Positions 6,432 to 10,129 of a stretch of 10,129 nt of DNA are shown one piece after another. Source of the stretch: Glaciecola sp. UBA983 (GTDB lineage Bacteria > Pseudomonadota > Gammaproteobacteria > Enterobacterales > Alteromonadaceae). The DNA lies in contig DBBN01000034.1 of assembly GCA_002292215.1 (NCBI GenBank), positions 1 through 10,129 of the forward strand, written 5' to 3'. Position numbers and translations under genes: made by a program. Below the pieces are notes generated by a model, which saw only the letters and a program-made list of their open reading frames with translations, ran no database searches and had not been told where the DNA came from. Each line of letters starts with the position of its first letter. Position 1 is the stretch's first letter.

Positions 6432-7403
6432 TTAACCGATAAACCGAATGATTTCATCAGCAGTTTGTTTAGGTGCCTCTAGCATGGGCATATGTCCTAA
6501 ATCCTCCCAAATAATGCTAACCGCTTTAGTTTTATCTTGCCATACTTTGGCACATGAAATATGAATAATATCGTCTAATCCACCCCATAACATCAATACA
6601 GGGCAAGTAATACTCGCTAGCTTGTCATCTAACATATGTTCAAGATTAAAAAAATCATGATAAATATGTTCTAACTGTGCTTTATTTTTTACATATTCAT
6701 GGGCTTTAAATTGCTTAACCGAATTGGGGAAATAGGGAGGCTTGGCCATAGTGAGTGCAAAAAATGCGTCAAATTGTTCAGGGCTATCCATAAAAAAAGG
6801 ATTGCGTCCCTTTAAGGCTAATTGTTGCAACGTGCTTTGTTGTGGTGGGATAACCCCTGCTGGATCAACACAAATAATTGATGCTGTCAGCTCGGGGTAA
6901 TCAAGGGCAAATTGCGCTGCAATAAATCCGCCCATGGAGTTACCTGCAATATGTACTTTACCCATTCCTTTAGTGAGTCCCAATGCGTTCACAAACCCTG
7001 CTAAACGTTTTGTTTGCGCTGGTATAGAATAATCAGCACTTGCATCATAACCGGTGACGCCATGGCCCGGTAAATCCAACAATATCACATGGTAGTGTTT
7101 GGCTAAGGTTTTTGCACAACGCAGCCATACCGTATGTTCAGCGCTAAAACCATGTAATAACAACAGCGTGGGTTTGGAAGTTTTGCTCGCCACATTAGTT
7201 TCAGTTTTATGCATTTTACGTTGTGCGCTGTTTTGTAAATAAAAATACTTTATTCCATCGACTTTTTTATAATGTGGGGTAAAGCCATACAAGGTTGATT
7301 CAAAGGTGTGTGTTAAGCGCAGTACATAGCCACCAAATTGCTCTGGATAGCGCATTGCCCCATATACAATCATCGCAATAATTAATAATAAAAAATACAA
7401 CAT
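6432..7403 (-). CDS. membrane-anchored alpha/beta hydrolase, Lip1-like lipase/esterase
   Basis: This 323-aa serine hydrolase should cleave carboxylic esters. An N-terminal hydrophobic helix (residues 1-16) is a likely uncleaved membrane anchor. The alpha/beta-hydrolase fold follows: oxyanion-hole HGF (84-86), nucleophile elbow GNSMGG with S156, acid D277 in WGGLDD, and the catalytic His H304 in GHMPMLEAP. The lid region KPPYFPNSVK (221-230) strongly recalls lipase 1 of cold-adapted Moraxella/Psychrobacter, which supports a lipase or monoacylglycerol-lipase type of activity. AGGAG overlaps the TAG of the dehydrogenase gene upstream and lies 6 nt from this ATG, so the two are translationally close (9-bp gap). 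In this operon it could hydrolyse the ester made by the monooxygenase. The natural substrate is not shown by sequence. Confidence 0.92.
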   Translation of the reverse strand: MLYFLLLIIAMIVYGAMRYPEQFGGYVLRLTHTFESTLYGFTPHYKKVDGIKYFYLQNSAQRKMHKTETNVASKTSKPTLLLLHGFSAEHTVWLRCAKTLAKHYHVILLDLPGHGVTGYDASADYSIPAQTKRLAGFVNALGLTKGMGKVHIAGNSMGGFIAAQFALDYPELTASIICVDPAGVIPPQQSTLQQLALKGRNPFFMDSPEQFDAFFALTMAKPPYFPNSVKQFKAHEYVKNKAQLEHIYHDFFNLEHMLDDKLASITCPVLMLWGGLDDIIHISCAKVWQDKTKAVSIIWEDLGHMPMLEAPKQTADEIIRFIG

Positions 7404-7412
7404 TCAATACTC

Positions 7413-8252
7413 CTATTTAAACCCATTATGGTCTTGGCGATAATCTTCTTGATCAACTAGCTTTAAGCCCTTTGCCAATAGTTTACGTAATTGCATAAGC
7501 GGTAGTAATTTGGATAACCAATACGTTTTCTTGGCGTGATTACCATAAACAATGCGCGGGTTGTTGCGTTGTACTTCAACTAGCACCACTTGGCACATTT
7601 CATCACTTGGGGTGGTCAAAAACCGACGTTTAAATTTCGCCGTTCGAACTGATCGCGAGATATCTGTATCGACGCCACCAGGGTGGACTAAATGGACTTG
7701 CACTTGAGGATGAACATGGGCAAGCTCGACCATCAGTGATTCAGTATACCCACGCAGTGCAAATTTGCTGGCGCAGTAATCCGACGCGTTAGGTGTTCCA
7801 ATAAAGCCAAAGATACTCGATATGTTGACTAATGCCGACCATTTTTGCGCAGTTAGCAACGGTAAAAATGTACGACAACCAGTGACCACACCAAAAAAAT
7901 TAACGTCCATAGTACGGTTAAGTTGCTCAGGCGTACTTGCCCATGCAGGTTGAGCTGCGCCTTCAATACCCGCGTTATTAATCAACATGTGACAGCCTGC
8001 AAATTCATCCATAGCCAGTTTTTTAAAAGCGATCCAATGTTCAGTGTTACTAACATCCATTGCCATTACAGCGACACCTTGCTCACTCGATGGAAGTAGG
8101 GCAACGGTGGCATCCAAAGCATCTGCGTCAATATCACTAAGTAATAATTTAGCACCTTGAGCCGCTAGAAGCGTTGCATAGCTGCGTCCCATGCCTGAAC
8201 CCGCACCCGTAATTGCCACGACTTTGTTTCTGAAAAAATCGGTAGTCGCCAT
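7413..8252 (-). CDS. short-chain dehydrogenase/reductase (SDR), classical type
   Basis: This 279-aa enzyme should interconvert an alcohol and a ketone or aldehyde using a nicotinamide cofactor. Classical SDR marks are all present: TGAGSGMG cofactor loop (15-22), D40 after the second strand (favours NAD(H)), NNAG (92-95), structural N118, and the catalytic set S146, Y159 and K163 (YCASK). The PGGVDTDI segment (191-198) after the active site is also typical. The last 60 residues are basic and partly hydrophobic, longer than minimal SDRs, as in SDRs paired with Baeyer-Villiger enzymes. AAGGA precedes the ATG. It begins 21 bp after the monooxygenase ends and is followed 9 bp later by the hydrolase. 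The likely role is oxidation of a secondary alcohol to the ketone used by the monooxygenase, but reduction is equally possible chemically. Confidence 0.94.
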   Translation of the reverse strand: MATTDFFRNKVVAITGAGSGMGRSYATLLAAQGAKLLLSDIDADALDATVALLPSSEQGVAVMAMDVSNTEHWIAFKKLAMDEFAGCHMLINNAGIEGAAQPAWASTPEQLNRTMDVNFFGVVTGCRTFLPLLTAQKWSALVNISSIFGFIGTPNASDYCASKFALRGYTESLMVELAHVHPQVQVHLVHPGGVDTDISRSVRTAKFKRRFLTTPSDEMCQVVLVEVQRNNPRIVYGNHAKKTYWLSKLLPLMQLRKLLAKGLKLVDQEDYRQDHNGFK

Positions 8253-8273
8253 GTTATTTCCTTATTATTTTTA

Positions 8274-9758
8274 TTATTTGATTATATGATCGTCAAGCTT
8301 AAAGCGCTGACACATGCGTTTGTATATAAAAGAAAAGCCTGGGAACATCGCAATAACTTTACCTGAAGCACTTTTATACCAACTGTTACATCCTCCAGTT
8401 TGCCATACTGTTTGCTCCATCTCACGGTGTACCATATCCGTGTATTTACTTTCTGCTTGCACAGTCGGTTCAATTGACTGTTTATGTTGTGCTTCAACAG
8501 TGTCGATGGCTTGCATGATGTAATGCATTTGCGCTTCGATAACAAATATCGCACTGGTGTGACCAATCCCAGTATTGGGGCCGGTAACAATAAAGTAATT
8601 AGGGAAATCCGGAACACTCGTACCTAAGTAAGCGCGCGGATAATCATCCCATACCGATGCCAATGTGGTGTTGTGTCTACCGATTACAGGATAAGAAATC
8701 AATCCATCCGTTGCATCATATCCCGTCGAATAAATAATGACATCAAGATCTAGTGCTGTGCCATCGGCGGTTATGATCCCATTTTCAGTAATAGTCTTAA
8801 TGCCATTGTTTTTATCAAATAACGTTACGTGTTCACGACAAATTGCGGGATAAAAAGTGTTGGATAAAATGATCCGTTTACAACCAATGGTAAAGTCTGG
8901 TGTTAATGCTTTGCGCAAAACTGGATCGCTAACTTGGCGTTGTAATTGACGTTTTGCAGGACCGCCAGCAAATAAATTTAATATTGTTTGCGAGTATTTA
9001 AACCCTACGATGCGTGTTTCTAAGCCCCAATATATTGCGCTTCTGAGAGTGTTGTATATCCATTTGACACCCAATAGCCACTGCATCCAAGCGGCGAATG
9101 TCATATCCGGCCGCGGGATAATCCAATGAGGAGAGCGTTGAAATACCGCGAGTGATTTAACCTCATCAACGATGGCAGGGATTACCTGCACAGCAGATGC
9201 ACCACTCCCCACAATAGCCACACGTTTATCTGTAAGGTCAAGATCATCAGGCCAATTATTAGTATGGAAATTGACACCGGTAAAGGTCTCTTTTCCAGGG
9301 AAATTGGGGATAACCGGCATGGATAATGGACCGGTCGCATTAATAATGTATTTGCTATAAATAGGGTCAGATCCGATTATATTCAGGCACCATAGTTGGC
9401 GCTGCGTATCCCATTGGCTGTTAGTCACTTCATGTTCTAGATGCACATGAGGGGTGAGGTTAAAGGTATTAAATACTTGTTGTGTATACTGTGCCAGCTC
9501 AGGTTGAGTCACAAACATCTGAGTCCATTTATAGGGCATCGCGGATAACGAATAAAGTGGTGATTGCACATCAACAGCTGCGCCAGGATAGCGATTTTGT
9601 AACCATGTACCACCAGCAAATGCACGGCGTTCAAGCATGATGAAATCGGTATAGCCACGTTGTTTTAGATTAATAGCGGCGGCTTGGCCACCAAATCCTG
9701 TACCAATGATTACGACTTGATAAACAGTAGGTACAGAGTTCTGGGTCTTGTCTGTCAT
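8274..9758 (-). CDS. FAD-dependent Baeyer-Villiger-type monooxygenase
   Basis: This 494-aa flavoprotein is a class B (type I) flavin monooxygenase, expected to insert oxygen next to a ketone using FAD, NADPH and O2. The FAD Rossmann motif GTGFGG (19-24) ends with E43. GGTWLQNRYPGAAVDVQS (49-66) matches the conserved stretch, with D63 at the catalytic Asp position. FTGVNFHTNNWP (159-170) fits the Baeyer-Villiger fingerprint FxGxxxHxxxWP exactly. The second dinucleotide motif is GSGASA (184-189), and an ATG motif occurs at 141-143. PNYFIVTGPNTGIGH (386-400) is also characteristic. The length is close to the mycobacterial MymA/EthA group. AAGGA lies 7 nt before the ATG, preceded by a (TAA)n tract. 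It is the first gene of the operon, followed by the dehydrogenase after 21 bp. Ketone specificity is unknown. Confidence 0.95.
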   Translation of the reverse strand: MTDKTQNSVPTVYQVVIIGTGFGGQAAAINLKQRGYTDFIMLERRAFAGGTWLQNRYPGAAVDVQSPLYSLSAMPYKWTQMFVTQPELAQYTQQVFNTFNLTPHVHLEHEVTNSQWDTQRQLWCLNIIGSDPIYSKYIINATGPLSMPVIPNFPGKETFTGVNFHTNNWPDDLDLTDKRVAIVGSGASAVQVIPAIVDEVKSLAVFQRSPHWIIPRPDMTFAAWMQWLLGVKWIYNTLRSAIYWGLETRIVGFKYSQTILNLFAGGPAKRQLQRQVSDPVLRKALTPDFTIGCKRIILSNTFYPAICREHVTLFDKNNGIKTITENGIITADGTALDLDVIIYSTGYDATDGLISYPVIGRHNTTLASVWDDYPRAYLGTSVPDFPNYFIVTGPNTGIGHTSAIFVIEAQMHYIMQAIDTVEAQHKQSIEPTVQAESKYTDMVHREMEQTVWQTGGCNSWYKSASGKVIAMFPGFSFIYKRMCQRFKLDDHIIK

Positions 9759-9767
9759 GCCAAATCC

Positions 9768-9782
9768 TTATTATTATTATTA
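9768..9782. repeat. TTA trinucleotide repeat in the monooxygenase leader
   Basis: Five perfect TTA units run from 9768 to 9782, followed by TTTT. On the minus strand this is a TAA-type tract directly upstream of the AAGGA ribosome site of the monooxygenase. A similar but imperfect AATAATAAGGAA leader precedes the dehydrogenase (about 8259-8275). Confidence 0.9.
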
Positions 9783-9849
9783 TTTTGATTGGGTTTAAAA
9801 ACCTGCCCCATTAAAACAGAAAACCCTCTAAAAAAAAATACTATACAAA

Positions 9850-9866
9850 AGTTTAAAAATTAAACT
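9850..9866. promoter_or_regulatory. 17-bp perfect palindrome between divergent genes (candidate operator)
   Basis: AGTTTAA-AAA-TTAAACT is a perfect 7-3-7 inverted repeat. It lies 92 bp upstream of the monooxygenase start and 51 bp upstream of the 59-aa ORF on the other strand. The placement suits an operator controlling one or both directions, but the base composition is very AT-rich and no convincing -35/-10 pair could be fixed around it. Confidence 0.4.
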
Positions 9867-9884
9867 ATATTTTATAGGAGTTTT

Positions 9885-9920
9885 ATGTTTTACAAGATGT
9901 TTACAAGGATTTTCACATGA
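9885..9920 (+). CDS. possible 11-aa leader peptide coupled to the downstream ORF
   Basis: TAGGAG, then a 4-nt spacer, then ATG opens an 11-codon ORF reading MFYKMFTRIFT. Its TGA stop overlaps the ATG of the next ORF as ATGA. The AAGGAT ribosome site of the next ORF lies inside this one. The arrangement is that of a translated leader or coupled upstream ORF. The 4-nt spacer is short, and an ORF this small can arise by chance. Confidence 0.35.
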   Translation: MFYKMFTRIFT

Positions 9921-10096
9921 CAGATACTACTGACACCATGGCGGTAAACCCTTCATTGTCCTTACAAGATGCATTAATCGTTAATCTTAACGGTAAACCG
10001 GAAATTGTAGTGCAAAGTTTTGAGCAATACGAACAACAACTTGAGTTAATTGCCTACTATAAATACAGAAAAATGGTTGCCGACGGCATTACCTAA
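9917..10096 (+). CDS. small hypothetical protein (59 aa), possibly a frame-interrupted N-terminus
   Basis: I do not recognise this ORF. It starts at ATG 9917 with AAGGAT 6 nt upstream and reads MTDTTDTMAVNPSLSLQDAL at its N-terminus. It continues through a hydrophobic-polar stretch (VNLNGKPEIVVQS) and an amphipathic helix-like QYEQQLELIAYYKYRKM, and ends at TAA 10094-10096, followed at once by TAG. It is acidic at the front and basic near the end. In the minus-one frame the window's last bases read LIEGFSVQEMAT, which resembles the start of a helix-turn-helix and would extend the chain sensibly. The gene may therefore be the 5' part of a longer, frameshifted or disrupted gene; the tandem stops argue the other way. 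It is divergent from the monooxygenase operon, a common place for a regulator, but this is inference only. Confidence 0.6.
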   Translation: MTDTTDTMAVNPSLSLQDALIVNLNGKPEIVVQSFEQYEQQLELIAYYKYRKMVADGIT

Positions 10097-10129
10097 TAGA
10101 AGGATTTTCAGTCCAAGAAATGGCAACAT

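Noticed and set aside
8282..9360. Short ORFs within the monooxygenase gene (8282-8617 minus, 8314-8523 and 9172-9360 plus)
   Set aside because: They overlap an intact flavin monooxygenase with all its motifs and have no recognisable protein features of their own.
9830..9838. A nine-A run as a terminator tract or phase-variable site
   Set aside because: There is no adjoining hairpin, and the run lies outside coding sequence in a generally AT-rich gap.

Overview
The window looks like chromosomal DNA from an AT-rich marine gammaproteobacterium, probably of the Alteromonadales (Shewanella/Moritella/Colwellia type). This is inferred from a ccoNOQP cbb3 oxidase operon, a two-subunit bacterioferritin pair, E. 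coli-like Fur and FNR boxes, and low-GC codon use. The genus cannot be fixed from the sequence alone. I found no tRNA, rRNA, CRISPR array, transposase or integrase.

Layout. (1) Positions 1-3021, minus strand: the cytochrome cbb3 oxidase operon, transcribed ccoN, ccoO, ccoQ, ccoP. ccoP runs off the left edge. (2) Positions 3022-3241: a 220-bp divergent control region with an FNR-type box, a good minus-strand promoter and a phased direct repeat. (3) Positions 3242-3736, plus strand: an unrecognised membrane-anchored periplasmic protein with Cys and Met motifs. (4) Positions 3766-4708, minus strand: two bacterioferritin subunits with complementary defects, one with the haem-ligand Met but a degraded ferroxidase site, the other with an intact ferroxidase site but Lys in place of that Met. 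A strong Fur box lies just upstream. (5) Positions 4804-9758, minus strand: a probable four-gene operon of Baeyer-Villiger-type flavin monooxygenase, short-chain dehydrogenase, membrane-anchored alpha/beta hydrolase and KefB-like cation/proton antiporter. (6) Positions 9759-10129: an AT-rich region with a 17-bp palindrome, then on the plus strand an 11-codon leader ORF coupled to a 59-aa ORF of unknown function that may be frame-interrupted.

How the genes fit together. The cbb3 oxidase is the high-affinity terminal oxidase for low oxygen, and the FNR-type box agrees with that. The bacterioferritin pair would store iron and bind haem under Fur control. The monooxygenase, dehydrogenase and hydrolase suit a logical pathway: alcohol to ketone, ketone to ester, ester to acid plus alcohol. 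The substrate cannot be read from the sequence. The best candidates for undescribed biology are the periplasmic protein divergent from ccoN, the monooxygenase/dehydrogenase/hydrolase/antiporter unit, and the leader-coupled small ORF at the right end.
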